A stretch of 64,000 bases of DNA from Metellina segmentata (lineage: Eukaryota > Arthropoda > Arachnida > Araneae > Tetragnathidae), in contig OX375877.1 of NCBI GenBank assembly GCA_947359465.1, positions 51,374,744-51,438,743 of the forward strand, given 5' to 3'. Made by a program: the position numbers and the translations under genes. Below, one piece after another: positions 1-10,707 of the stretch. Numbering within the stretch: position 1 is the stretch's first letter; every line of letters begins with the position of its first letter. A model generated the notes under the pieces. The model saw only the letters and a list, made by a program, of their open reading frames with translations, did no database searches and was not told the origin of the DNA.

Positions 1-1187
1 ATAAAGGGATCAATCTGGGGATTACTGAGTAGAAGCAAAAACAAGGTGGCAAACTTTTAAAACTAAGGCAAACTTTTAAAACAAGGTGGTAACAGAACCG
101 GGAAATCATGGAATTTTTAAAATTTTGACACTTTAATTGCAATTATTATTTTTTGTCCTTTTTTGAGATGCGCGATTACAAGAACTTTTTGTACCCACCA
201 ACAACCCCCAAATTGTGTACTTCCAGAGTCTCAAGTTACTGGATCCAGAAAAAGAGGTCATAAGAAAGTTAGGCGGGACAGAAGTAAAGTAGTAATGGAA
301 AACAAGAAGTTGAAGTTCAGAAATTGAAGCGCAAAAGCATAATAGACAAAATGGTAATTGATTTAACCCAGAGTCCAAATCAAAAGTAAGACTAAATCCC
401 TTTCAAATTACTTTCAAGAACCACTCACTCCCAAAAAAATCACCTCCAATGCAGCAATTAGCAATCCAAAATACAGTTATTGACTCACTTTGCCAAAAAT
501 ATAAAAATGCCTTGAAAGGGGAAAATATATAATTAGAGGTCTATTACCAGAAGATAAACTTAAAAATATAAACTTTGCCAAGGTCAGGTTTTTTGTCATG
601 GTATTGAAGAAAAAAAATTAAATTGACACTTCATCATCATCCGAGTGATGATGAAGATGAGATTTCATATTCAAATAACAAAAGTGAAAACTGCACCATT
701 AAGAACTTTTTGCCAGAGAATATCCATGAGAGGATATAGCTGCTTGTTGAATTAACTGGAGGCTATAGAATAAAAACTAAATAAAGATATGCTGCTATTG
801 CCCAAGGGGATGTTGAAGATGACGGCAAAGTCAAAATTAATGTGCTTGAATGCTATTGATGAGTACTCTCACAAATTATGTCGGGTCTGTTACTTCGTAA
901 TAAAATATTTCATGCATATAAAATTTGCTGACCCAGGTTTACAAAAGAGGTAGCAAATAACAGTTATGAAATCCATTTATGATATTATTTGAATGAATGC
1001 AACATAAAATTATTTTTTTATAAATTCAAGAGAAAATGCCAACTAATGCAAAAATAATAAAGTAACAGATCTGACGTAGTTTAATATAAAAAATTAAATA
1101 TTTTCCTTATGCAAAAATGTGTAATAATTTTATATTTGGGACTAATTACCCATATGAAAGCAAATTTTATAGTTAAAATAATTGTAA
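1..1187. other. Intergenic AT-rich DNA with decayed coding traces
   Basis: No intact gene is visible. Between about 640 and 860 on the + strand one frame reads as protein-like text (DDEDEISYSNN, then LLVELTGGYRIKTK, then YAAIAQGDVEDDGKVK) broken by in-frame stops at TAG and TAA codons. The pattern of an acidic stretch followed by a beta-rich segment is what I would expect of a degraded transposon protein, but I cannot name the family. The rest is low-complexity A/T sequence. Confidence 0.3.
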
Positions 1188-2265
1188 CAGGGTTCCCACG
1201 GGTGCTTACAAAGTGCTTCTAAGTGCTTATTTTGACCTTCCATTTCTAAGGGCTCTTAGAAGTGCTTATTTTGCATCAATAGTCCTTAGAAAGTGCTTAT
1301 TTTCCTTTGAAAACAAAATTCAGTTTTCAAATGACAATATTTTTTTACAATATTTCCGACCTCTTTTTAGCGGCTGATCGGCGATAAAACTGCTTACAAG
1401 TACGGTTTTGGTGATGATTCGGGAACTGGCTTGCTTGAATGGCAACCCTTGATACGCGATATACAAATCCTCGATCATTTCTTGATGATCATATAATACA
1501 CTTCAAAAACTTGAAAACCCATAAAAATCGGTCTATTTTTGACTTGTGAGTGGCTCTCGCAATGCACAAAATAGTTGCCCTGATAGAGCAAACTAGAATA
1601 CAATCATCAAATATTAATTAATTTTGTTTATTCAGTTACCCGCGAGTGCAATGTTTAATAAATTTATTATAATTATGGGGAAGTGTATTTTTAAGTTTGT
1701 AGGTGAATCGAAAACAATATAAAAATCTATTTTATACTGCTATCTGAGTAGTAACCCAATGTGTTGCAATTTTTTTTTAAATCTAGCTTTTTTTTTTATG
1801 CTTTTAATTCTTTGTAAATACTATCCCAGGGGGAAAATTTGTTTTGAAGATTTTCGGAAGTGATTCTGCTTTGAAAATTTGAAGCAATCGGTTATCAGTT
1901 CCAAAAGAAAACCAACCCGATCGCTTAAAAAAAAACATTGGAGGAAAAGATCGCAAAATAGTAAACCACAGTACTGGAGAACCGAGAATATTCGGAGAAT
2001 TTCAATAACCAGGACAAGTCATTTGAAAACTGGAAATGTCGGACTCTTATCGTATTTGGCTGCTGACTGAAAACGAAAGTAATTTTTCTATGCTTTATAA
2101 TTTTTTTCACTTTGTATCTGGGTAACAAATACTCAATTGCCGACTGTGCTTGAATTTCACTTTCTTTTGTTATGCCATGCGCAATCTGTTTCCATTGTCA
2201 GCTAAGATGATTATTTTCAAATTAATTTTGTTTCATTAAAATGATGTTTGTAAGCATATCGTGTT

Positions 2266-2440
2266 GAAGCGGCTGGTGCAATGTAAATCTGCCATGGCTA
2301 AAAGTCCTCATGTTGGGTTGGTGTTTAAGTTTGGAGAGTAGGGCACCAGCTCAGATGTCTTGCCATCTGACCGTGGTTCAAAATTATGTGGCAATACACC
2401 GAATGGCTTAGGCTGGGACTGAGGTAACTAGTTAAATATC
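2266..2440 (+). repeat. SINE body fragment (5'-truncated, body type A)
   Basis: The segment running from GCGGCTGGTGCAATGTAAATC through the GTTCAAAATTATGTG block matches the body of the tRNA-headed SINEs at 32175 and 44318 (same order: CTGGTG, AAATCTGC, GTCCTCA, GTTGGGTTGGTG, GCCAGCTCAG, CATCTGAC, GTTCAAAATTATGTG). The tRNA-like head is absent, so this copy is 5' truncated. Confidence 0.6.
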
Positions 2441-2571
2441 TATTCAATAAAGTTGCATTTTATTTTTTTAACCTTTTTATAAATTTATCAAAGTTTTTGC
2501 ATAATTCTTATGATCTGTTTTGGTTCAGTCAAATTTGACTCTGACGTATACAATTTGCAATCCTTTTACAT

Positions 2572-3882
2572 CAGGGTTTGCAAGTCGGGCTGGGCCCGAC
2601 TTGCAAACCCGCCCAGAAAAACCCACCCGGGTTTTTCTGGGCGGGACCAACAAAAACCCACTGGGTTTTTGTTATGAAGTGAGTTTTTGTAAATAATCTG
2701 ACACATATATATATCCAAACCCGCCTGGTATTTATTTGTACGGATTATAGAGAGAGTGTAGTGTATACAAAAAAAATTTAAATCATAATATCATTAAAAC
2801 TTGTAACAAAAACAGTTGATAAAACCAACACAAAATTTACATGAAAATATAATATACTATTACAAAAAACTATAATTAACATGAAATATAACATTCCTTC
2901 AGAATAACAACATTTTAGATTGAGCTTTTTTTCTAACAAAATCTAATATTTGACGGTTACAAAATCACTTCCATCAAAGTTGCAAGAGCTGCACCAAATT
3001 GCACCTAACAATGCGCTTTATTCAAATGTTTAAGAATATTAAAGGGATTAGCATTACAGTGTTCATTTTGTTTTTTATATGTACAGTTATTATCTGTAAC
3101 TTTTAAAGAATTTTTGCTTTTGCATTTAACTTTTTTTTTCATTAGAAAAAAATCAAGAGCTCCTATATAATGCTATATATTTATCCTTAGAATGGCTCCA
3201 AAATGTTTTTGCATAAAATTGCTTCAAAACAGTGGTTTTAAAGAAATCTTGTATGTATATATATGCTACAAATTAAACGTTTTTATACCACAAATTGGTA
3301 CTTTTGCTGCTCCAACCAGTAGGGTAGTTGTTAAAAAAAGGTGTGTGTGTGTGGGGGGGGATGTTCATTTTTGAAGAATTTCAACCACCTGACTGTGTGA
3401 TCCTCCTCCCCAATCAACCAGTTTCTACTTGAAGGATAAATGTTTTTCCTTTGACTTACACAGAGGTATTTAGAGAATTTTATAGGACATGATTGAAAAA
3501 AAGGACGTACACTTTGAAATTATAAAATGGGGTATACTTCAGATTGAATAAAAAAGTGGGTCTGTAATCCCCCCTCCCCCCTCAAGGATGTGGCTAAAAG
3601 GGGAGTTCTGGACTCCCCCTTCAGCTAAATTTCACCCATAGACTCTAAAACATTTTACTTAATTAAAATTACATATTATGGACCCCCCCCCCTGCCTAAC
3701 AAAATCCTGGCTACATGATTACCCCCCACCACCACCCTGAATACATCACTGGTTCCTACATCAAGCATAAAAAGATCAAGTTAGAATGATATTCTACAAT
3801 TATTTATAAAAACCCAGAAATCCCCACAAAAACCCACCCGGGCTGGGTTTTTCTAAAAAAACACTGGTTTTTGCCAACACTG
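2572..3882. mobile_element. Non-autonomous hAT-like element with 8-bp TSD
   Basis: Flanked by a perfect 8-bp direct repeat TTTTACAT (2564-2571 and 3883-3890). Terminal repeats are imperfect: left CAGGGTTTGCAA, right (reverse complement) CAGTGTTGGCAA. The left end is followed by three back-to-back perfect hairpins (2574-2673), and the right end carries a related palindrome with AAAACCCA / TGGGTTTT arms (about 3825-3855). No transposase reading frame is seen, so it is non-autonomous. It sits inside the 1188-5246 element. Confidence 0.65.
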
Positions 3883-4362
3883 TTTTACATACTTTTAGTA
3901 AATTAATAGTTTGCCTCTAATTATATTTTATTGAAACCTACGATGTGCCAATAAATGAATTTACTTCTTATTTTCATTATGAATTTATGAAAGTGTATTA
4001 TAAAATAATTACTGAAGTGGGTAATTTCCATTTCATAAGCCGGACGAAGCTGCAGATACAACAAAGTAAGCACTGTAATTAAAAAAAAAAAAAATTAAAA
4101 AAAAAATTAGGAAATTTTTGAAAATGAAAGTGTTAGTGAATCAGGGAGGTGACCCCTAAAGATCATTAAAATCTAAAAACAAAACAATATGAAAATAATA
4201 AAACTCAATCAAACTTGCTACAGCAGCTTTGAGATCGACAACACCAAGTCCAGTCCTCGTAAAACTTAACTTTTTCTTTCCCTTTTTATAAAAGCAAAGT
4301 TTTTTTTTTGCGGTCTCCATTCTATAGTTTGTGTTTGTACTTACACATATACTAACTACTAG

Positions 4363-4921
4363 CCACTGCGTGTCTAGCCCGGCATTGTTCGTGCCTGTGA
4401 TGTTTGGTTGCTATCTGGTGTTAAATTTTCCGCAAATTTCAAATCCTTTAAAATTTTTATTCAACCTTTTACGATCGCTGATATAGAAAAAAAGCACTGA
4501 AGAACGCCAGTGATAACTTTAGCAATCTTTTGCTTTACTGGAATCCATTTCGCAGGAAATCCAAATGAATGTATCTCGAAAGAAACTAAGGTCATTCGAA
4601 TTTGTTCTCTCCTTGGAAATAAAAACTGCCATGGTTCCAAAGGCTGACGTAAAGGGGACACGTGAGAGCGAAAATTCTAATTTTTGATGTTTCTTTATTC
4701 ATCTGATTTACCGCAGTAGAATGAAAAATGGTGAAAAAAACTATTAAATTCATTTTAAAATGTTCTAGATTGAATTTTAAATTTCGCCTCAACCCTAAAA
4801 TTGTAAAAAATTTGGACTACCTGTGTGCCAAATCTCTTTACTGTAAGTGCCATAGATTCGTCAGGACTTCGCGGGCAAAAAACAAACAGACAGACAAACA
4901 CTTCCTTTTATAATAGTAAAG
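4363..4921 (+). repeat. Interspersed repeat with LINE/SINE-like 3' tail
   Basis: A GC-richer start (CTAGCCACTGCGTGTCTAGC) and an end containing AAACAGACAGACAAACACTT followed by TTTTATAATAGTAAAGATAC. Tails of this design (CAGACAGACAAAC then a TATA-rich run) are common at the 3' ends of arthropod RTE-type LINEs and their SINEs; the assignment is by resemblance only. Confidence 0.35.
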
Positions 4922-5959
4922 ATACATGTACACGTAAATGCCCACATATTAACTGCTGAATTTTGTAAAAATCAGACTTCTTATTTGAAAAATCTCATTT
5001 TTGTGTGGCATTATTTGTGTATAATTTTTAGAAAATAGACTTGAATATTACATTTTTACATACTACTGTTCTTATAAGATTAACTAATCTGTAAGAGCGT
5101 CCCCATTTGGTCAAAAGTCAGGTATTACATTGTATAATACGGTTTCTATAATGTTTTATACAAGTCCTTATAAAGTCCTTATTTTGTCCTAGAAAGTGCT
5201 TACAAAGTCCTTATTTTTGGTTAGAAAAAAAACAGTGGGAACCCTGTGTAATATCATACTAAAATTTCAAAACATTGTCCGGTAACAGACCTGATAATTT
5301 TCATAACTACCTACAGGAAAGTGCCCTACAGGAAAAAATTTTAATAAAATGTTTATACTGACCATGTCAACATGTACAAGACATATGTAAAACTAATGCT
5401 AATCACAAACAATGGTTGATTATTTAAAAAAAAAAAAAACATTTCAAACTCAAAAATGTCTCAAATTTGAAAATCGTACGTAAACGATATTGTAAAGGAA
5501 TATAGTTTAATGTCTATTACTTGTGAAACTCAGGATTGGCTTTTGAGTCCAAAAGCAACAGTAACAAAAGCAGTAACACTTGAATACTGTATTGATCCAT
5601 CACTAAATTGGTGACCGACTTCTTCATTCTTTATTTTCACAATTTCTTGATGTTATGACATCTGACCTTCCACAAGAGAAGAGTGGACGGCCCTCAAAAG
5701 GAACACGTGTGTTAGACCAGAAAGGCATCCGACTTTTTTGCACCTGCCTGTCACTTTCTAACGGTTCAATGATCCAAGATGAGACTCTCACACGTGTGTG
5801 GATTTGACACTAATTGCAGGTGTCATTGAAAAACACCTGATGAACATTCCAAGAGGCGACTCCCCGTGTGAGAAACAAAAAGAGGACATGAGGATTAGAA
5901 GCCACAGGGGAAGGTGTTGGAAAAAAGCTCTTGTTGAGACAGCTATATGCAGGGTTGAG

Positions 5960-6776
5960 CCGTTACTTGTTTAACATATCCGTGCTGTAGGGCAGATGGT
6001 CAAGCTGCTTCCACTTGAACTTGGCCAGTTCCATGTGTGTGACCCTGGAGACGTGTGGACGCACGTTATCATGGAGCAGAACCACACCCTCCGTGTGAGC
6101 AGCCCCAGTCTTTTGTTCTTGATGGACCTGCATAGGCTTTGGAGTGTCTCAGAGTACAGTACACATTGACAGTACATTCAACAAATAGCGGACCTTGGAC
6201 GTCAAAAAAGACGGCGAGCAACACCTTCCCTGCTGACGCCACGACTAGCCCCATACACAGTTCCTTTTGATGGTCGGTGATCTGCTTTGGAACCCATTGG
6301 AGCACACTTTCCGATAACGCAACCTATTGTGAACAATTGTCCACACTGACATCCACCTTCACCGCCAAGACTTGCAATGTGACACGCCTATCACTTCTCA
6401 CTAGGTTGTCCAACTTGTCAGAGACACAGTCTTCCCCGTACACGGTCACCATCCGGCGATGAATAACAGCCAATTTAACACTTTCCGCTGTCTGAAATCG
6501 GATAACGCCTCACTGCTCCTCAATCCTCGAATTTTGCAATGTGAATGCCATCCTGTCATCACACGCACTGCTGCGTCAATTGGACGGCCCTCTTTATAAG
6601 AGCCTCTGCTCTCTCCTGTACATGCGGGCGCCCGCGCATACTCTGATCCATGCCGGAAATTTCAATCACATCCCTAGGTGTCTCGCTACGTTCTCCCATA
6701 GCGGCATTTGCAAATATGTTAACAGTTACGTTGTTACGACATTTTGTACCTTTTTATTTGAACACCCCTTGTATAC
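5960..6776 (-). pseudogene. Decayed mariner transposase (DD34D type)
   Basis: On the minus strand, broken frames give recognisable mariner segments in order: an N-terminal helix-turn-helix (IEEQ, then TAESVKLAVIHRRM, VYGEDCVSDK; about 6525-6380), VLQWVPKQITDHQKE (about 6305-6260), VFFDVQGPLFVE (about 6215-6180), KNKRLGLLTRRV, and a second catalytic block read as LHDN-RPH followed by FKWKQLDHLPYS (about 6085-6000). Several in-frame stops and frame changes make it non-functional. The right end GAACACCCCTTGTA (6762-6775) looks like the terminal repeat; the other end was not located. Confidence 0.7.
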
Positions 6777-6779
6777 TAA

Positions 6780-7015
6780 AAAAAAAGTCTCAAACAGCGC
6801 AATTCTCTGAATGCATGATAAATTCATCTTGCAATGAAGAACAAAATGATGTGGAACTTTATTATCGCACAACTTGAGTGCGAAGAAAATCAAACGATAG
6901 AAGTTAAAGAGTCAACAAATCTATAAGCAGACGATAAAATTCAATAATTAAATAAACCCGGGCAATAAATTTTTTTAAAGTTGGAGTACGGGAACTTTTA
7001 GGACACGCTGTATTT
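6780..7015 (-). mobile_element. Mariner-like family M fragment (terminal piece)
   Basis: Nearly the same sequence as 36205-36430: the segment with GAATGCATGATAAATTCATC, the GCACAACTTGAGTGC stretch, and the terminal TTGGAGTACGGGAACTTTTA ending in GGACACGCTGTA. It is the start-of-transposase end of a mariner-like element (translation start MNLSCIQ-like in the sister copy) with the remainder missing. It abuts the DD34D mariner to its left. Confidence 0.6.
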
Positions 7016-8109
7016 TACAAACATGCTTTTTACTGTAGGTAAAGAACAGAATGCAGACAAACTACAATCTTTGTTTTGAAAATAAGTGGATAACTCAAAA
7101 TGGGCAAAAGGATGTCTAGTTTTCACTGTATCAGTGTATCAAAAAATTCATCATCACTTCTAGATGAATGTTGGTCATCAGTACAATCAGTGGGAAACCT
7201 TGACACTTTGCAAATGTAGAACAAAAAAATCTTTTTGTACACTAGATTTTCAAACAAAACAAAATAAATTGTAATGCGTTACTGTAACTGAAATTACTTT
7301 ATCGAAAATTACGTAGGGAATTGCCTGTAAAATTACTGGTTTTCAAATGTAACGAATTACCTATACGATTACTGTAAAAAGTAATTTTTACAAGTAGCAT
7401 GTTACCGTCTAATCCTGGCTATATGGTGAGGTGAAACACCGGAAAAAAGCGAACTCTGAAGTGAAACTCTTTGTTTCTGCATGAACATTCGTTCATCATT
7501 TGTGGAGTAAAAATATTTAAAAAAAAAAAAACTTTTATAAAAAAAACTTGAGTTTAAACAATGATTTGTATCTGTGTGAACAATAAAGACCTGAACACAA
7601 TTTCCTTAAATATTAAAAGATAATTTACTTAACTGAATTAAGTGAAATCATATACAAAATTAACAGGTAATAAAAAGGGGCCCCAACAAGACAAAGGAAA
7701 ATCACTGACTGTTCACAAATGATGATAGTAAACCAGATAAATGTCCAGAAGAAAATAGATGGGTGCCGATGGTAAGACTTGATGAATGGACAAATTCACC
7801 CTCGGCTACGTGTCTCGGGAAAACACCAAGATTTCCAGATGTCAGGTTTGGGATCCAGTTGGTTAGGAGAGGAAAGAGTTTTCACCTTTAATGCAGCACA
7901 TCAAGTCGGCAAGCAGGGACTACCGATCGGCTTCTTCCAGAACAAAGGGTGGGGTGATTGTTGGTGTGTATGTCTATTTATAGCGCGATTTCAACTTGAA
8001 AAACCCGACAAATCACTCAACCCCATCCAAAGGTAACCCCTTAAAGGAGGAGCCAATCCATTCCAAGTAGTAAGCCATCAGAACCCCCTCTCAGGAGTGG
8101 ACAGTACTG
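7016..8109. other. Intergenic, no recognised gene
   Basis: AT-rich DNA with runs of A. A GC-richer block at about 7750-8100 (GGTGCCGATGG through CCCCATCCAAAGG, with TATTTATAGCGCG near 7975) could be an LTR or other repeat piece, but no partner copy or terminal motif was found in the window. Confidence 0.3.
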
Positions 8110-8675
8110 GAAAAATAAAGAATTTTTTTACAAGTGTTCGATATAACTTCCTTTAGTTACACTCATAATGTCAAGACGGAATGCAAGTTCCTGCAAAACA
8201 TTCTGCAAAGTGTCAGTGGTAATTGATTGTACAACATCAGAAATCCCTTGTTTAAGTTCACATAAATTTGTGGGTAATGGTGGCACATACACTTTATCTT
8301 TTACAAACCCCCAAAGGAAGAAATGGCATGGGGTCATATCAGGTGGCCAGCTGCGTAGCACCAAGTCATCTGGTCCACTGTGAGGTAGCTCCGTGTTAAG
8401 GAAACGACAAACCTCTGTAGCCCAGTGGGGTGGTGTCCCATCTTGTTGGTTAACGAAGTTGGAGAGATTTTCTTTTATCTGGGGGAATAGCCAGATTTGC
8501 AACATATCCAAATAGGTACTACCAGTAATTGTTTTTTCGAGTGCCCATCTATTCTTCCCAATATAAGACTTCCATCCTTTCTATTCATATATTACTTATC
8601 ATTCTGTGTCGTTTATTTTTGAAAATATGGAATTTTGAAATCGGATGATTCATTTTGAATAACCCTGTATATACA
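8110..8675 (-). pseudogene. Mariner-like transposase C-terminal fragment
   Basis: An open minus-strand stretch of 127 codons (8128-8511) reads DMLQIWLFPQI, then NQQDGTPPHW, SGPDDLVLRSWPPDMTP and FFLWGFVKDKVYVPPLPTNL. QQDG is the second catalytic aspartate block, and the SPDLTP-x-D-FFLWG block is present but altered to PPDMTPCHFFLWG, so the third catalytic aspartate is replaced by histidine. The N-terminal half is missing. The upstream side ends near a terminal-repeat-like TAACCCTGTATA (8660-8671). Inactive. Confidence 0.65.
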
Positions 8676-10004
8676 CATTTGCACAAAAATAATTACAAGC
8701 ATACACAATTTCTTAAAAAATTAACCCAACAATATGTCCCTTGTGGCATAAAACACAAAACCAACCATCGCCTGTACTTATTGAATTTCTCTTACTGCTT
8801 GACATTTCCATTTCATAAGTGGAGACGAAGTTTTTCAGACTTGATACACAATATCAAATACAAGTTCTCTAGCTTTATAGTAAACCCAGAAAGGTTTTTA
8901 AAAAGATTATTTTTTCATTATGGATCTTGGTGCAACTTCTAAAGAAAAGCAAATATTTTCCATGTCGTTATTTAAAAGATCAGGAATTTAAAATTCTTTA
9001 CTAAAAATGTGTTATTGTATTTATGTCTAAAACTAAATACTTAATATTATGAGTAATAGTATTTAGTATTTACATGCCCTACTGATATAAACAAATCAAA
9101 AAGACTTCATCAGCAAAATGAACTTTTCACCAACTAAACGGTTATTTCACTGATGAAACCCTTATTGGGTTGTGAAAAAAAGAAATAGGGCTTATAAAAT
9201 TTCATGGTGAAATTTTGCATTTGCACAGTACAAATTTCATTCTTGTATCTAAATTGACACTTTTTGTTTGATTGAGCACCAGTCGTTGAAGTAACAGGCT
9301 GACATGTCTAAAGCTGTTGAGATAGTGAAGGCCAATGTATACACTTTCTCAGCAGCTTCAAACACCTATTCAAAGACATTTCAAATGTGTAAAACTGCTG
9401 AATCCAATCATCTAAATTTCCATTCTCACCCTGAATTTACATAAAACTATCAATTTATGGACTTGAAGTGATGTATTGAGAAGACCAGGATGACTTCACC
9501 TGATCCTTCAGAAATGCCAACTACTATGGATTCTCCATAGTTTCTGTGGAAGTGAATCAGATACTCCATATTACGGAATCAATAATTTTTTCTACAGAAT
9601 TTTTTTTTTTCCCCAACACATCAATTAGTTTACTTATTTCTGTATTTGTTTTCATTTTTATATTATTTCGGTAAATGGGTGAGTGCTTAAATTTAATTAT
9701 TAAATGTTTTTTACATATAATTCTTTCATACACAATTATTTGTTTGTTGCGTTCTTAATGTTCATACTATCTGTTTCAAATTTGTAATTAAATATTTGAA
9801 TTAATGATATATGCATGTTATTAAAGCAGATTTCTTAAATTTTTACTTGACTACCGAAAAATTCTTAAAAATACAGATTTTTTCCTTTGTTACTACTGAA
9901 AACTTCCATTGCAGGTTGGCCTCTCTGCTTATGGCATAAGCAGAGATGCCTCTGATATAAGCATCTCTGCTATATCTGATCCAAATATTAGTGGGATATT
10001 TTCC
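8676..10004. other. Intergenic AT-rich stretch
   Basis: No gene recognised. The only local structure is a pair of overlapping inverted repeats at 9923-9970: CTCTGCTTAT/ATAAGCAGAG and GCAGAGATGC/GCATCTCTGC, which share bases 9940-9945. Confidence 0.4.
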
Positions 10005-10144
10005 AGTTTCAGAAATGGTTTAACTAAGGTACAATTCCAAGTCAAATGAAAAATGGATATTTCCCATATTCAATTAAATAAAAATAAGATAATCAAAAGA
10101 AAATAAAGTATCAGATGTTGCAGCATTATATATATATATATATA

Positions 10145-10616
10145 TGTAACATTATTCTACAAAGACTATGAAATTAGCCCCCTTATCAATTAGAGCAATA
10201 TGGATACGTACCCCGGACCAGTGGGTGACATCCCGAAGGATCATATCAGCATCGGAGATCTTTCTTTTGGTAGGGAACGTTTTAAGAGACGCTGTCCCTT
10301 TTGTACTTATACTGAGTGACTCGCTGCGTTTAGTCCAATAGGGATCAACAAGTGGGGGCGTCTTACGTTTCTAGGGATTAGGGAACAACTCTTCCCCTAA
10401 GGAGGGAGTTTGAATCTCTTGAGCGGGGCTTTTTCTGCGGTGTCGGACGAACAAGCAAGACGTACTTTCGCCTTCGTCCTGGTGACTCTACTCTGACGCG
10501 ACCATGTCGCCATTTTGCCACTGTCTTGCATTTTCATCTGAGTACTGCCTGTGTGCCTTTTATGAATAAAGCTTTGATCCGAAACAGTTTCCTCACTCGA
10601 CCACAACTGCTTTACA
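10145..10616 (+). mobile_element. Possible solo LTR
   Basis: A 472-bp GC-richer block starting TGTAACATT and ending TTTACA, so it has TG...CA ends and a short inverted terminus TGTAA/TTACA. It contains a poly(A) signal AATAAA (10565-10570) close to the 3' end, as in LTR R-U5 regions. There is no adjoining retroviral-type gene. A target duplication is obscured by flanking TA repeats, so the call is tentative. Confidence 0.35.
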
Positions 10617-10617
10617 T

Positions 10618-10707
10618 GTATATATTTTTAAATTACGTAGAGGAATGGGTTGTATTGAAGGGAAATGGTCAATACGACCCATTCCTCAACGTAATTAAAA
10701 ATATATA
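10618..10707. repeat. Short perfect-arm hairpin (~40-bp arms)
   Basis: Arms 10618-10658 and 10669-10707 are inverted copies (TTACGTAGAGGAATGGG versus CCCATTCCTCAACGTAA) with about two mismatches around a ten-base loop. It lies exactly between the LTR-like block and the Tc1 element and may be a tiny MITE. Confidence 0.6.

Larger units (their letters stand above)
1188..5246. mobile_element. Composite hAT-like element, ends CAGGGTTCCCAC
   Basis: Left end reads CAGGGTTCCCAC and the right end is its reverse complement (GTGGGAACCCTG, 5235-5246). Both ends carry clustered subterminal repeats of the type AAGTGCTTA / AAGTCCTTA in inverted orientation (1200-1310 and 5160-5215), typical of hAT-like elements. 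The dinucleotide-rich flanks share a 5-bp direct repeat TGTAA (1183-1187 and 5247-5251); an 8-bp duplication is not visible. No transposase is recognisable inside. The interior holds a SINE body fragment, a second hAT-like element and a LINE/SINE-like repeat, so the length is mostly insertions. The left end recurs at 15850-16205. Confidence 0.5.
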
